Assembly (NCBI GenBank): GCA_903847405.1
Contig: CAINDP010000082.1
Location: forward strand, 1-64,000
Length of the DNA: 64,000 nucleotides
Source of the DNA: an uncultured Myxococcales bacterium
GTDB lineage: Bacteria; Myxococcota_A; UBA9042; DTJE01
Reading direction: 5' to 3'
Part shown: positions 9,416-17,715 of the stretch, in pieces
How positions within the stretch are numbered: the first letter of the stretch is position 1
How the letters are laid out: each line of letters begins with the position of its first letter
Notes under the pieces: model-generated
The model's database searches: none
What the model was told of the DNA's origin: nothing
What the model saw: only the letters and a program-made list of their open reading frames with translations
Position numbers and translations under genes: made by a program

Positions 9416-10033
9416 GTGGGTCGGACACCGATGAAACTGGAGGATCGCGACCGGGCGAGGGCCCGGATCCTCGCCGCTGCCGGGGTCGTCTTTTCGCGGG
9501 ACGGCTTCGAGCGGGCCCGGATCGACGCCATCGCCGCGGAGGCCGGTGTCTCGACCGGGTCCGTGTACAACTACTTCGCCGGCAAGGCGGCCCTGATGCT
9601 GGACCTGCACCAGCAGAGCCTGGACGCCGCGAACGCCGACGTGGAAGGCCTGGTCGCGGGCCCCGGTCCCTTCACCCAGAAGCTGGACGACTACCTGGGG
9701 CACTTCTTCCGGTTCACGCGGGAAAACCAGGCGTTCCTGGCGATCCTGCGGGACTCGCCCCACCTGCTGCAACTGTCGCCTCCCCATGCCCAGGACCAGA
9801 CCCGTCGCATCATGGCCCTGGTGGAAAGGCACGTCGAACTGGTGACCGACCTCCTCCGGGCCGGCATCGAGGAAGGCGTCCTGGGCCCGTCGGATCCGCA
9901 CGTGCTGGCGTCGGCCCTCATGGGCGTGACCCGGTCCCTGGTGCTGCTGGGGGCGGACGCGCGCCTGGCGGACGCGGCCGACATGGTGGCGCTGGTGCGG
10001 CGGCTGTTCCTGGACGGGGCGCGCGCCCGATGA
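9416..10033 (+). CDS. TetR/AcrR-family transcriptional regulator
   Basis: About 205 residues. A GTG at 9416 sits five bases after GGGAGG (9405-9410) and is preferred; GTG 9413 and ATG 9431 are in-frame alternatives. The N-terminal helix-turn-helix is typical of the family (RARILAAAGVVFSRDGFERA, then IAAEAGVSTGSVYNYFAGKAA). The C-terminal all-helical part would bind ligand. Its position, divergent from the RND operon, suggests it represses the pump until a pump substrate binds; that is inference from family and layout. Confidence 0.9.
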   Translation: MGRTPMKLEDRDRARARILAAAGVVFSRDGFERARIDAIAAEAGVSTGSVYNYFAGKAALMLDLHQQSLDAANADVEGLVAGPGPFTQKLDDYLGHFFRFTRENQAFLAILRDSPHLLQLSPPHAQDQTRRIMALVERHVELVTDLLRAGIEEGVLGPSDPHVLASALMGVTRSLVLLGADARLADAADMVALVRRLFLDGARAR

Positions 10034-10076
10034 CGGGCCGGCGCAGGCCCGATGCTACAATGCCCCCGGAGGTATC

Positions 10077-11147
10077 ATGACCATGGACGACCCCGTTCCG
10101 ACGACCGAGCGCAAGCGCCGTCCCCGCTACTCCGGGACGCATCCCCATCGTTTCGGCGAAAAATACAAGGAGTTGCAGCCCGAGCGCTACCCGGGCATCG
10201 TCGAGCACGTCCGCCAGCAGGGCGGCACGCCCGCGGGGACGCACGTGCCCATCCTGGTCGCGGAGGTGCTGGCGGCCCTGGACCCGAAGCCGGGCGAAGT
10301 GGTGCTGGACTGCACCCTGGGCGCCGGTGGCCACGCCAGCGCGATCCTGCCGAAGATCCTGCCCGGGGGCCGCCTGGTCGGGATCGACCGGGACGTCGCG
10401 GAACTGGAGCGGACGCGGGCGCGACTGGAGCCGTTCGCCGAGTCGCTGTCCCTGCACCCGGTGTCCTTCGCCTGGGTGGAGTCGGTGGCGGCCGAGGAGG
10501 GCGGGTCCTTCGACGGGATCCTGGCCGACCTCGGGGTGTCCTCGATGCAACTGGACGATCCCGAGCGCGGGTTTTCCTACAAGGAAGACGGTCCGCTGGA
10601 CATGCGGATGGACCGTTCGACGGGCCGGACGGCGCAGCACCTGCTGGCGTCGATCTCCGAGGAGGCGCTGGCCGGGGCCCTGACCGAACTGGCCGACGAG
10701 CCGGACGCCGCGAAGGTGGCGAAGGCGATCGTGGGGGCGCGGGCCCGGAAGCCGCTGCAGCGGACGCTGGACCTGGTGCGGGCCGTCCTGTCGGCCAAGG
10801 GCTACACGCTGGCGACCTGGAAGGCGAGGGTGAAGGAGGGCGACACCGGCCTGCACCCGGCCGCGCGGACGTTCCAGGCGATCCGCATCCTGGTCAACGG
10901 CGAGCTGGACGCGCTGGATCGACTGCTGGATGCGGCGCCGCGCCTGCTGCGTCCCGGCGGGCGCATCGTGATCCTGTCGTTCCACAGCGGGGAGGATCGG
11001 CGGGTCAAGATCGCGTTCCGCGACGGGCTGCGGGGCGGCCTGTACGAGGCCGTGTCCGAGGAGTCCGTCCGGTCCACCCCGACCGCGACCCGGTCGAATC
11101 CCCGGGCGGCCTCGGCGCGCCTGCGCTGGGCGCGGATGCCTGCGTAG
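10077..11147 (+). CDS. rsmH: 16S rRNA (cytosine-1402-N4)-methyltransferase RsmH
   Basis: 356 residues; ATG at 10077 after CGGAGGTATC. A SAM-binding core is visible (VLDCTLGAGGHASAIL, GIDRD), followed by ILADLGVSSMQLDDPERGFS and the C-terminal ILSFHSGEDRRVK, all diagnostic of RsmH/MraW, which methylates N4 of C1402 in 16S rRNA. An extension of about 50 residues (HPHRFGEKYKELQPERYPG) precedes the core. rsmH usually opens the dcw cell-division cluster with mraZ and ftsL; here it stands alone after a TetR gene, and its stop is followed at once by a family A repeat cluster. Confidence 0.95.
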   Translation: MTMDDPVPTTERKRRPRYSGTHPHRFGEKYKELQPERYPGIVEHVRQQGGTPAGTHVPILVAEVLAALDPKPGEVVLDCTLGAGGHASAILPKILPGGRLVGIDRDVAELERTRARLEPFAESLSLHPVSFAWVESVAAEEGGSFDGILADLGVSSMQLDDPERGFSYKEDGPLDMRMDRSTGRTAQHLLASISEEALAGALTELADEPDAAKVAKAIVGARARKPLQRTLDLVRAVLSAKGYTLATWKARVKEGDTGLHPAARTFQAIRILVNGELDALDRLLDAAPRLLRPGGRIVILSFHSGEDRRVKIAFRDGLRGGLYEAVSEESVRSTPTATRSNPRAASARLRWARMPA

Positions 11148-11156
11148 GACCGTGGG

Positions 11157-11250
11157 GGGAAAATGGGGACAGACACCGGGAAAATGGGGACAGACACCGA
11201 TTTCCCTGGAAATCGGTGTCTGTCCCCATTTTCCCGTCCCCATTTTCCCC
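11157..11250. repeat. Family A palindromic repeat cluster between convergent genes
   Basis: A short forward copy (11157-11177), a full forward copy (11178-11206) and an inverted copy (11208-11235) of the GGGGACAGACACC unit, plus a partial inverted tail (11236-11250). It fills the gap between the rsmH and SDR stop codons. The long hairpin could also stop transcription from both sides. Confidence 0.92.
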
Positions 11251-11254
11251 CTTC

Positions 11255-12076
11255 CTACACGAACAGATCCTCCAGCAGCGGCTGTCCGGGCTCGACGGCG
11301 TACCGGTCGAAGTCCGTCACGCCCTCCTCGCGCAGCACCTCTTCGTCGATGAAGAAGTTCCCGGTGGTCGTCCGGGCCGGGCGGGTCAGGACCGCCCACG
11401 CCGCGTCGGCCATGATGGTCGGCACCCGGGACTGGCGGATCCCGTCGTCGCCGCCCAGGACGTTCCGGACCGCCGCGGTGGCGATCGAGCACTGGGGCCA
11501 CAGCCCGTTGAAGGCGATGCCCTCCCGGCGGAACTCCTCGGCCCATCCCAGCACCAGCAGGCTCATGCCGAACTTGGACAGGGTGTAGGGCAGGTGCGCC
11601 CCGAACCACGCCGGTTCCAGGCGCGGCGGCGGGGACATCACCAGCACGTGGGGGTTGTCGCCGGCCCGCAGGTGCGGCAGGCAGGCCTGGGTGGTCAGGA
11701 ACGTGGCCCGCACGTTGACCTGGTGCATCAGGTCGAAGCGCTTCAAGGGCGTGTCCTCGGTCCGGGCCAGGAAGATCGCGCTGGCGTTGTTCACCAGCGC
11801 GTCGATGCGCCCGAAGGCCTTCACGGCCTGCTCGATGGCGCCCTGCACCTGGTCCTCGAAACGCACGTCCACCGCGATCGGCAGGGCCTTCCCGCCCGCC
11901 TTTTCGACGGCCTCGGCCGCGGTGTACAGGGTTCCCGGCAGCGTCGGGTGCGGCTCGACGGTCTTGGCCAGCAGGACCACGTTGGCGCCGTCCGCCCCGG
12001 CCCGGATCGCGATGGCCTCGCCGATGCCGCGGCTGCCCCCGGTGATGACGATCGTCCGACCTGCCAGCGTGCGCAT
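11255..12076 (-). CDS. HSDL2-like short-chain dehydrogenase/reductase
   Basis: 273 residues from the ATG at 12076, preceded by GGAGG. The NAD(P)-binding TGGSRGIG, the NNAS strand and the catalytic YTLSK motif place it in the classical SDRs. SPPPRLEPAWFGAHLPYTLSK, NGLWPQCSIATAA and the C-terminal FFIDEEVLREEGV are typical of hydroxysteroid dehydrogenase-like protein 2 relatives, a branch linked to lipid metabolism in eukaryotes. Bacterial members lack the SCP2 tail of the human protein, as here, though two separate SCP2-like genes occur near 50 kb. Substrate unknown. Confidence 0.88.
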   Translation of the reverse strand: MRTLAGRTIVITGGSRGIGEAIAIRAGADGANVVLLAKTVEPHPTLPGTLYTAAEAVEKAGGKALPIAVDVRFEDQVQGAIEQAVKAFGRIDALVNNASAIFLARTEDTPLKRFDLMHQVNVRATFLTTQACLPHLRAGDNPHVLVMSPPPRLEPAWFGAHLPYTLSKFGMSLLVLGWAEEFRREGIAFNGLWPQCSIATAAVRNVLGGDDGIRQSRVPTIMADAAWAVLTRPARTTTGNFFIDEEVLREEGVTDFDRYAVEPGQPLLEDLFV

Positions 12077-12170
12077 CCAGTCCTCCGTCCGCGGTTGTCG
12101 GCAAGAGGGTAACGGAGGAGGGGAATAAAGTCCCGGTCCAGTCCGATTGCCTGCGTGCCCAGGCCCCTCG

Positions 12171-12199
12171 TGGCGACCGTTGCCCCCCTGGGGTATACT
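12171..12199 (+). promoter_or_regulatory. Possible promoter for the lemA operon
   Basis: TATACT at 12194-12199 is a good -10 box; TGGCGA 17 bases upstream is only a weak -35. It would start a transcript about 60 bases before the lemA ATG. Confidence 0.35.
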
Positions 12200-12267
12200 G
12201 TCGCCCATCCGCGCGGACGCGTTTTTCGGCAAGGTGGCCGGGCGCCCGCGCCTTGAACGGAGGAACC

Positions 12268-12858
12268 ATGATTCCCTTGTTGATCGTACTCGGCGTCATC
12301 GTGCTGTTCGTGCTGTTCCTGGTGGCCATCTACAACGGCCTGGTCACCTTCCGGAACCAGTACAAGAACGCCTTTGCCCAGATCGACGTGCAACTGAAGC
12401 GGCGCTACGACCTGATCCCGAACCTGGTCGAAATCGCCAAGGGCTACATGGCCCACGAGCGTGGAACGCTGGAAGCCGTCATGGCCGCCCGGGCCGGCGC
12501 CGTTTCGGCCAGCCGTGCCGCCGCCGCCAACCCCGGCGACCCGACCGCGATGACCGGCCTGAACCAGGCGGAAGGCGCGTTGAGCGGCGCCCTGGTGAAG
12601 ATGTTCGCGGTGGCCGAGGCCTACCCGGACCTGAAGGCCAACCAGAACATGATGCAGTTGTCCGAGGAACTGACCTCCACGGAAAACCGCGTGGCCTTCT
12701 CGCGCCAGGCGTTCAACGATTCCGTGACCGCGTACAACAACAAGCGCGAGGTCTTCCCGAACAACATCGTGGCCGGGATGTTCAACTTCGCCGTCGCCCA
12801 GTTGCTGGAGTCCATCGAGGCGCCCGAAGAGCGCAGGGCGCCCAAGGTCCAGTTCTAG
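12268..12858 (+). CDS. lemA: LemA family protein
   Basis: 196 residues; ATG at 12268 after GGAGGAACC. One N-terminal membrane helix (LLIVLGVIVLFVLFLVAIYN) is followed by the conserved FRNQYKNAFAQIDVQLKRRYDLIPNLVE-type block and a helical-bundle body ending near FNFAVAQLLES, matching LemA in length and order. LemA proteins have an extracytoplasmic N-terminus and a cytoplasmic bundle; their role is poorly known. The following M48 protease gene, 42 bases on, is a pairing seen in many bacteria. Confidence 0.95.
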   Translation: MIPLLIVLGVIVLFVLFLVAIYNGLVTFRNQYKNAFAQIDVQLKRRYDLIPNLVEIAKGYMAHERGTLEAVMAARAGAVSASRAAAANPGDPTAMTGLNQAEGALSGALVKMFAVAEAYPDLKANQNMMQLSEELTSTENRVAFSRQAFNDSVTAYNNKREVFPNNIVAGMFNFAVAQLLESIEAPEERRAPKVQF

Positions 12859-12900
12859 GTCCGGGCCGCACCCCATCCTCCCCCTCCCCCGGAGGCCGCC

Positions 12901-14814
12901 ATGAACTTCTTCGAGCACCAGGAGAAGGCGCGGCGAAACACCCGCCTGCTCGTGTTCCTGTTCGTCCTGGCCGTGGTCGGCATCGCCTCCGCGATCTACG
13001 TCGCGGCGCAGGGCGCGATCGGCATGCAGGAGTGCAAGAACAAGCCGAACTGCCAGTTTTCCTGGTGGGACCCGCTGATGTTCCTGTACGTCTTCGGCGG
13101 CACCGTGGGGTTCGTCGCGCTGGCCAGCGGCTTCAAGACGCTGTCCCTGCGGTCCGGCGGGTCGTCGGTGGCCGAAATGATGGGCGGCCGCCCGGTGTCG
13201 CCCGATACCCGCGATCCCCTGGAACGGCGCCTCCGGAACGTCGTCGAGGAGATGGCGATCGCCTCGGGCGTCCCGGTGCCCGCGATCTACGTCATGGACC
13301 AGGAACAGGGCATCAACGCCTTCGCGGCCGGGTATTCGCCCAACGACGCCGCCGTGGCCGTCACCCGGGGCACGCTGGAAACGCTGGACCGGGACAAGTT
13401 GCAGGGCGTCATCGCCCACGAATTCAGCCACATCCTGAACGGGGACATGCGGATGAACATCCGCATGATCGGCGTGCTGTTCGGGATCCTGGCCATCGCG
13501 GTCACCGGCCGCATCGTCCTCAGTTTCGCCGGCAGGTCCCGCGGGGGGGACAAGAAGGAAAGTTCCGCCGCCCCGGCCCTGGTGATCGGCCTGGTCCTGC
13601 TGATCGTCGGGTACATCGGCGTGTTCGTCGGCAAGATCATCCAGGCCGCCCTGTCGCGCCAGCGGGAGTTCCTGGCCGACGCCTCGGCGGTGCAGTTCAC
13701 GCGCAATCCCCTGGGCATTTCGGGCGCCCTGAAGACGATCGCCGGCTGGGATGCGGGGTCGACCCTGACGTCCCCCAAGACCCAGGAGGTCGGTCACCTG
13801 CTGTTCGGCGAGGGCCAGGTGTCCATGTTCGGGGGCCTGCTGGCGACGCACCCGCCGCTGGAGGAGCGCATCCGGCGGCTGGACCCGGCCTTCCAGCGTG
13901 AGGAAGCGGCCGCGGCCGACCGGGCGCAAGGCGCAGCGGCGACCGGTCGGGCGGCGATGGCCGGGGCATCGGGTTTTGCCGGTGGCGGCGCGTCGATCCG
14001 TCCCGAGGGCGTCGTCGATCGCGTCGGTCTGCCCACGGCGGCCCATATCGCCCAGGGCGTGACCCTGCGGGCGGCGGTGCCCGAGGCCCTCAACCTGGCG
14101 ATGCAGACGCCCCAGGGCGCCATGCGCCTGACCTACGCGCTGCTGCTGGACACGCGGCCCGAGATCCGGGGCGAGCAACTGGACTACCTGCGCCAGAAGG
14201 CGGGCGCGGACGACGCGACGGCGGCGGAGGCCCTGTCGGCGGCCATCGACGGCTTCGACGCCCGCTGGCGCCTGCCCCTGCTGGACCTGTCCACTCCCGC
14301 CCTGCGGACGCTGGAAGGGGCGGTGGCCGTGGAGTTCCTGGGCCACGTCGAGTCCCTGGTCGCGATGGACCGCAAGGTGACCCTGTTCGAGTTCGCGCTG
14401 GAGCGTCTGCTGACCCGACGGTTGTCCCGTCGTCGCGCACAGGCGGCGGAGGCCAAGGGACGAGCGTCCCCGGACGACCTCCTGTCGCTGCTGGCGACCC
14501 TGGCGGCGGCGGGTACCCAGGACGACCGGGAGGCCCTGACGTCGTTGCAGGCCGGATGCGCCCGGGTGCCGGGCCTGCCTGCCTCGCGTCTTCCGGGTGC
14601 GCTGGCCGCGGCCCGGAAGGTCTCGCCCGCGACGGTGGGACCGGCGCTGGACCGCCTGGGCCGGGCGAACTTCGACGTCCGCCGCACGGTCCTGGACGCG
14701 GCCTGCTTCCTGGTGCTGGCCGACGGGCAGATCGTGCTGGACGAGGCCGAGCTGCTGCGCGTCGTGGCGATTTCCCTGGACTGCCCGATGCCGCCGTTCC
14801 TGGAGACCTTCTAG
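12901..14814 (+). CDS. Membrane M48-family zinc metalloprotease with a long C-terminal extension
   Basis: 637 residues. Two N-terminal membrane segments (about 15-38 and 57-80) precede an HtpX/Ste24-like catalytic domain with HEFSH (H173, E174, H177), the third zinc ligand E256 in REFLADASA and further membrane helices around 195-240. The active site faces the cytoplasm in HtpX, which degrades damaged membrane proteins. After residue about 330 comes a 300-residue helical extension not found in HtpX. Its last part (LVLADGQIVLDEAELLRVV) recalls TerB-like helical domains. It follows lemA and is followed directly by the nuclease ATG, so the three probably form one operon. Confidence 0.9.
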   Translation: MNFFEHQEKARRNTRLLVFLFVLAVVGIASAIYVAAQGAIGMQECKNKPNCQFSWWDPLMFLYVFGGTVGFVALASGFKTLSLRSGGSSVAEMMGGRPVSPDTRDPLERRLRNVVEEMAIASGVPVPAIYVMDQEQGINAFAAGYSPNDAAVAVTRGTLETLDRDKLQGVIAHEFSHILNGDMRMNIRMIGVLFGILAIAVTGRIVLSFAGRSRGGDKKESSAAPALVIGLVLLIVGYIGVFVGKIIQAALSRQREFLADASAVQFTRNPLGISGALKTIAGWDAGSTLTSPKTQEVGHLLFGEGQVSMFGGLLATHPPLEERIRRLDPAFQREEAAAADRAQGAAATGRAAMAGASGFAGGGASIRPEGVVDRVGLPTAAHIAQGVTLRAAVPEALNLAMQTPQGAMRLTYALLLDTRPEIRGEQLDYLRQKAGADDATAAEALSAAIDGFDARWRLPLLDLSTPALRTLEGAVAVEFLGHVESLVAMDRKVTLFEFALERLLTRRLSRRRAQAAEAKGRASPDDLLSLLATLAAAGTQDDREALTSLQAGCARVPGLPASRLPGALAAARKVSPATVGPALDRLGRANFDVRRTVLDAACFLVLADGQIVLDEAELLRVVAISLDCPMPPFLETF

Positions 14815-16044
14815 ATGGATCTTCTCCATCCCATCCCTGCCCCCGAGCCCCTGTCCCCCGAGGTGATCCGCGCCCTGGCCGCGATCCGTCGACGTCCGGC
14901 CCTGGAGGCTTCCGGGACGTGGCGCGCGGTTGCGGCCGAGGTGACCGCGCGGACCCAGGCCCTGTCGTACGGCCGGCCCGGGACCCCGGCCCCCGTCCCG
15001 CCCCGGTCGTTCCTGCGCGTGGCGTCCTGGAACGTGCAGCGGGGCATCCGCCTGGACGGCATCCTGGCGATCCTGCGGACCCACCCGGTCCTGGCCGACC
15101 TGGACGTGCTGCTGCTGAACGAGGTGGACCTGGGCATGGCCCGGTCGGGCAACCGGGACGTGGCCGCGGCGATCGGCGAGGCCCTGGGGTTTTCGTGGGT
15201 GTTCGGGAATTCCTACGTGTGCCTGGACCACGGGGACGCCCGGGACCGGCAGGACGGCGCCCAGGGCACCAACACCCACGCGATGCACGGCAACGCGATC
15301 CTGTCCCGGTGGCCCCTGGTGCGGGCGGAAAACGTCCCGGTGCACGTCACGAAGGACAAGTTCCACAGCAGTGAAAAGCGCCTGGGGGCCAAGAGGGCCC
15401 TCTGGGCGGAGGTGGACACGCCCGTGGGGCGCCTGGCGGTCGGGTCCGCGCACCTGGACTCGGTGGCGTCATCCGGCCAGCGGGGGGCCCAACTGGGCGA
15501 CCTGCTGACCGCGATGGACGCGACGCGACCCTTGCCGGCCCTGGTGGGCGGCGACTTCAACACCCACACGTACGACGTCCGGAGCCTGCCGCGGCTGGTG
15601 CGGAACCTGTTCCTGAAGGCGATCCGGGGCGCCTTCCCGCACACGATCCATCACTACATGCACCCCTGGGACCTGTACGAACGGCCGGTGTTCCAGACGC
15701 TGGAGGCGGCGGGATTCCTGTGGCAGCCGTTCAACGACCTGTCCCGGGGCACCATGCGCTACGAGGTCGGCCAATTCGACAGCGAAAGCTCGCTGCGCGA
15801 ACAGATGCCGGGCGTCGCGGTGGACCTGCTGCGCTGGAAGCTGAAGCCCTGGAACGGCGTCGTGCCGATGCGGATGGACTGGCTGGCCGGCAGGGGCGCG
15901 CGGGCGCTGTCGGACGGGGACCTCGTGGACGCGGACGGCCGGACCAGCCGTTCGCCGACGACGGCACCGCGTCCCCGGTGGGAAGGCGCCAAGCTGTCCG
16001 ACCACGACCCGATCGTGGTGGACGTCGTGCCCGTCCCAGCGTGA
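14815..16044 (+). CDS. Endonuclease/exonuclease/phosphatase-family protein
   Basis: 409 residues; the ATG directly follows the protease stop codon TAG. The EEP fold is shown by ASWNVQRG, LLLNEVDLG (metal-binding Glu), GNAILSRWPL, SAHLDS, GGDFNTHTYD and a final SDHDPIVVDV, the catalytic Asp-His pair. Members hydrolyse phosphodiester or phosphate ester bonds in nucleic acids, phosphoinositides or sphingolipids. No signal peptide is seen, and the first 60 residues are unassigned. The substrate cannot be told from sequence; the operon with a membrane protease hints at an envelope-linked role, which is inference. Confidence 0.88.
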   Translation: MDLLHPIPAPEPLSPEVIRALAAIRRRPALEASGTWRAVAAEVTARTQALSYGRPGTPAPVPPRSFLRVASWNVQRGIRLDGILAILRTHPVLADLDVLLLNEVDLGMARSGNRDVAAAIGEALGFSWVFGNSYVCLDHGDARDRQDGAQGTNTHAMHGNAILSRWPLVRAENVPVHVTKDKFHSSEKRLGAKRALWAEVDTPVGRLAVGSAHLDSVASSGQRGAQLGDLLTAMDATRPLPALVGGDFNTHTYDVRSLPRLVRNLFLKAIRGAFPHTIHHYMHPWDLYERPVFQTLEAAGFLWQPFNDLSRGTMRYEVGQFDSESSLREQMPGVAVDLLRWKLKPWNGVVPMRMDWLAGRGARALSDGDLVDADGRTSRSPTTAPRPRWEGAKLSDHDPIVVDVVPVPA

Positions 16045-16194
16045 TCCCCGCGCGACGACCATCTTTCCCAGGGATTTCTGCAGGGGCGAAGAGTCGAGTC
16101 CCGACGATGGGATGCGAGGCGTTCCCCCCCCTGCGCGGCCGTCGAATCGCGGGCAACAAGTTGCAGGGCGCCGATCGTGGCGGTACCATGGGCC

Positions 16195-16382
16195 TTGGTG
16201 CCCTGCACGTGCGCCGGTGGCTGCTTGAAGCTCGAGCCGCTGGTGTTTGAAAACGGGAGTCGCCCCTACTCGCGGTGTGCAAGCCCGGTTCGACCGGGAC
16301 GCCTGATGCTTGTACTGCGACACCCCCCTGCGTCGTTTCCCGGTTCGTAGGGGCATCCCCGACGGACGCTGCAGGGCACCAA
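16195..16382. repeat. 188-base element of nested inverted repeats between convergent genes
   Basis: The 357-base gap from 16045 to 16401 holds no credible gene. It carries a perfect 13-base terminal inverted repeat, TTGGTGCCCTGCA (16195-16207) and TGCAGGGCACCAA (16370-16382). Nested inside are GCCCCTAC (16262-16269) with GTAGGGGC (16347-16354), GGTGT with ACACC (16274-16278/16320-16324), CAAGC with GCTTG, and a central CCCGG-TTCGA-CCGGG hairpin (16284-16298). A further partial end copy, TTGCAGGGCGCC, lies at 16161-16172. It looks like a MITE or a structured RNA. No target-site duplication was found. Confidence 0.7.
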
Positions 16383-16401
16383 ACCCCAACCCCTTCCACC
16401 G

Positions 16402-17670
16402 TCAGTTGCGCGCGGTCTTTCCGATGTCGGTGCGGTAGTGCATGCCGGCGAAGCGGATCCGCCCCGCGGCTTCGTAGGCCCGTTCGCGGGCTTCGCGGAA
16501 GGACTTGCCCGACGCGGTCACGCCCAGGACGCGGCCCCCGGACGTCACGACCGTTCCGTCGGCCATCAGCCGGGTTCCCGCGTGGAAGATCTGGACGCCC
16601 GGGACCGCGGCGGCCTCCGCGAGCCCCTCGATGACGTCGCCGGTGCGGGGCTGCTCGGGATAGCCTGCCGAGGCCAGGACCACGCACACGGCCGGGTGGC
16701 GCTCGACGTCCAGGCGCACCTTGTCCAGCCGCCCCTCGCTGCAGGCCAGCATGGCCTCGGCCAGGTCGCCCCGGGTCCGGGACAGCACCGGCTGGGTTTC
16801 CGGATCGCCGAAGCGGCAGTTGAATTCCAGGACCTTCGGTCCCTGGGCGGTGAACATCAGGCCCGCGTACAGGATGCCCCGGTAGGTGATGCCGCGCCGG
16901 GCCAGCTGGTCCAGGGTCGGGCGGATGATCCGGGCCAGGACGTCATCCCGGGCCGGGCCCTCCAGGAGGTGCGTCGGCGAGAAGGCGCCCATGCCGCCCG
17001 TGTTCGGCCCCACGTCGTCGTCGAAGACCCGCTTGTGATCGCGGGCGCCGGCCAGCGGCAGCACGTGCTCGCCGTCCGTCATGACCATGAAGGACGCCTC
17101 CTCGCCGACCAGGAAGTCCTCCACGACCACGCGGCGACCGGCATGGCCCAGCGTCCCGTCCACCATGAAGGCCTTGACCGCCTCGATCGCTTCCTCGCGC
17201 TGCAGGGCGACGACCACGCCCTTGCCCGCCGCCAGGCCATCGGCCTTGACCACGACCGGCAGGGGACACGACACCACGTGGCGCAGGGCCGCGTCGGCGT
17301 GATCGAATACGTGCCAGCCTGCGGCGGGGACGCCCGCTTCCTCCAGGATTTCGTGGGCGAAGGCCTTGCTGGACTCCAGGCGGGCGGCGGCGGCACAAAC
17401 GCCGAACGCCGGGATCCCGGCCGCGATCAGCCGATCGGCCAGTCCGGCGGCCAGGGGCGCTTCCGGCCCGATGGCCACCAGGCCGACGTGTTCCGCCTGT
17501 GCGGCCGCGACGACCGCGTCGATGTCGGTCGGCGACACCGGCAGGGCCCGGGCCACGGCGTCGGTGCCCCCGTTGCCCTTCGTGATCAGGATTTCGGCGC
17601 CCCGGGACTGCCCCAGCTTCCATGCCATGGCATGCTCGCGGCCCCCGTTGCCGACCACCAGCACCTTCAT
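16402..17670 (-). CDS. purD: Phosphoribosylamine-glycine ligase PurD
   Basis: 422 residues, the family's usual length. It joins glycine to 5-phosphoribosylamine with ATP, the second step of purine synthesis. It begins MKVLVVGNGGREHAMAWKL, the N-terminal Rossmann motif, followed by GPEAPL, the ATP-grasp segment PVVVKADGLAAGKGVVVA, DHKRVFDDDVGPNTGGMGA and LEFNCRFGDPETQ. It lies 45 bases downstream of purH on the same strand, as in many purHD operons. Confidence 0.97.
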   Translation of the reverse strand: MKVLVVGNGGREHAMAWKLGQSRGAEILITKGNGGTDAVARALPVSPTDIDAVVAAAQAEHVGLVAIGPEAPLAAGLADRLIAAGIPAFGVCAAAARLESSKAFAHEILEEAGVPAAGWHVFDHADAALRHVVSCPLPVVVKADGLAAGKGVVVALQREEAIEAVKAFMVDGTLGHAGRRVVVEDFLVGEEASFMVMTDGEHVLPLAGARDHKRVFDDDVGPNTGGMGAFSPTHLLEGPARDDVLARIIRPTLDQLARRGITYRGILYAGLMFTAQGPKVLEFNCRFGDPETQPVLSRTRGDLAEAMLACSEGRLDKVRLDVERHPAVCVVLASAGYPEQPRTGDVIEGLAEAAAVPGVQIFHAGTRLMADGTVVTSGGRVLGVTASGKSFREARERAYEAAGRIRFAGMHYRTDIGKTARN

Positions 17671-17715
17671 CGCATCCTCCTGACAGGCAGTTGACCCGGG
17701 TCCGCCGGAACGCGA

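Noticed and set aside
16284-16298. CCCGG-TTCGA-CCGGG looks like a tRNA T-arm
   Set aside because: The loop is five bases instead of seven and no acceptor, D or anticodon arm can be placed around it. It fits better as the centre of the nested inverted repeat.
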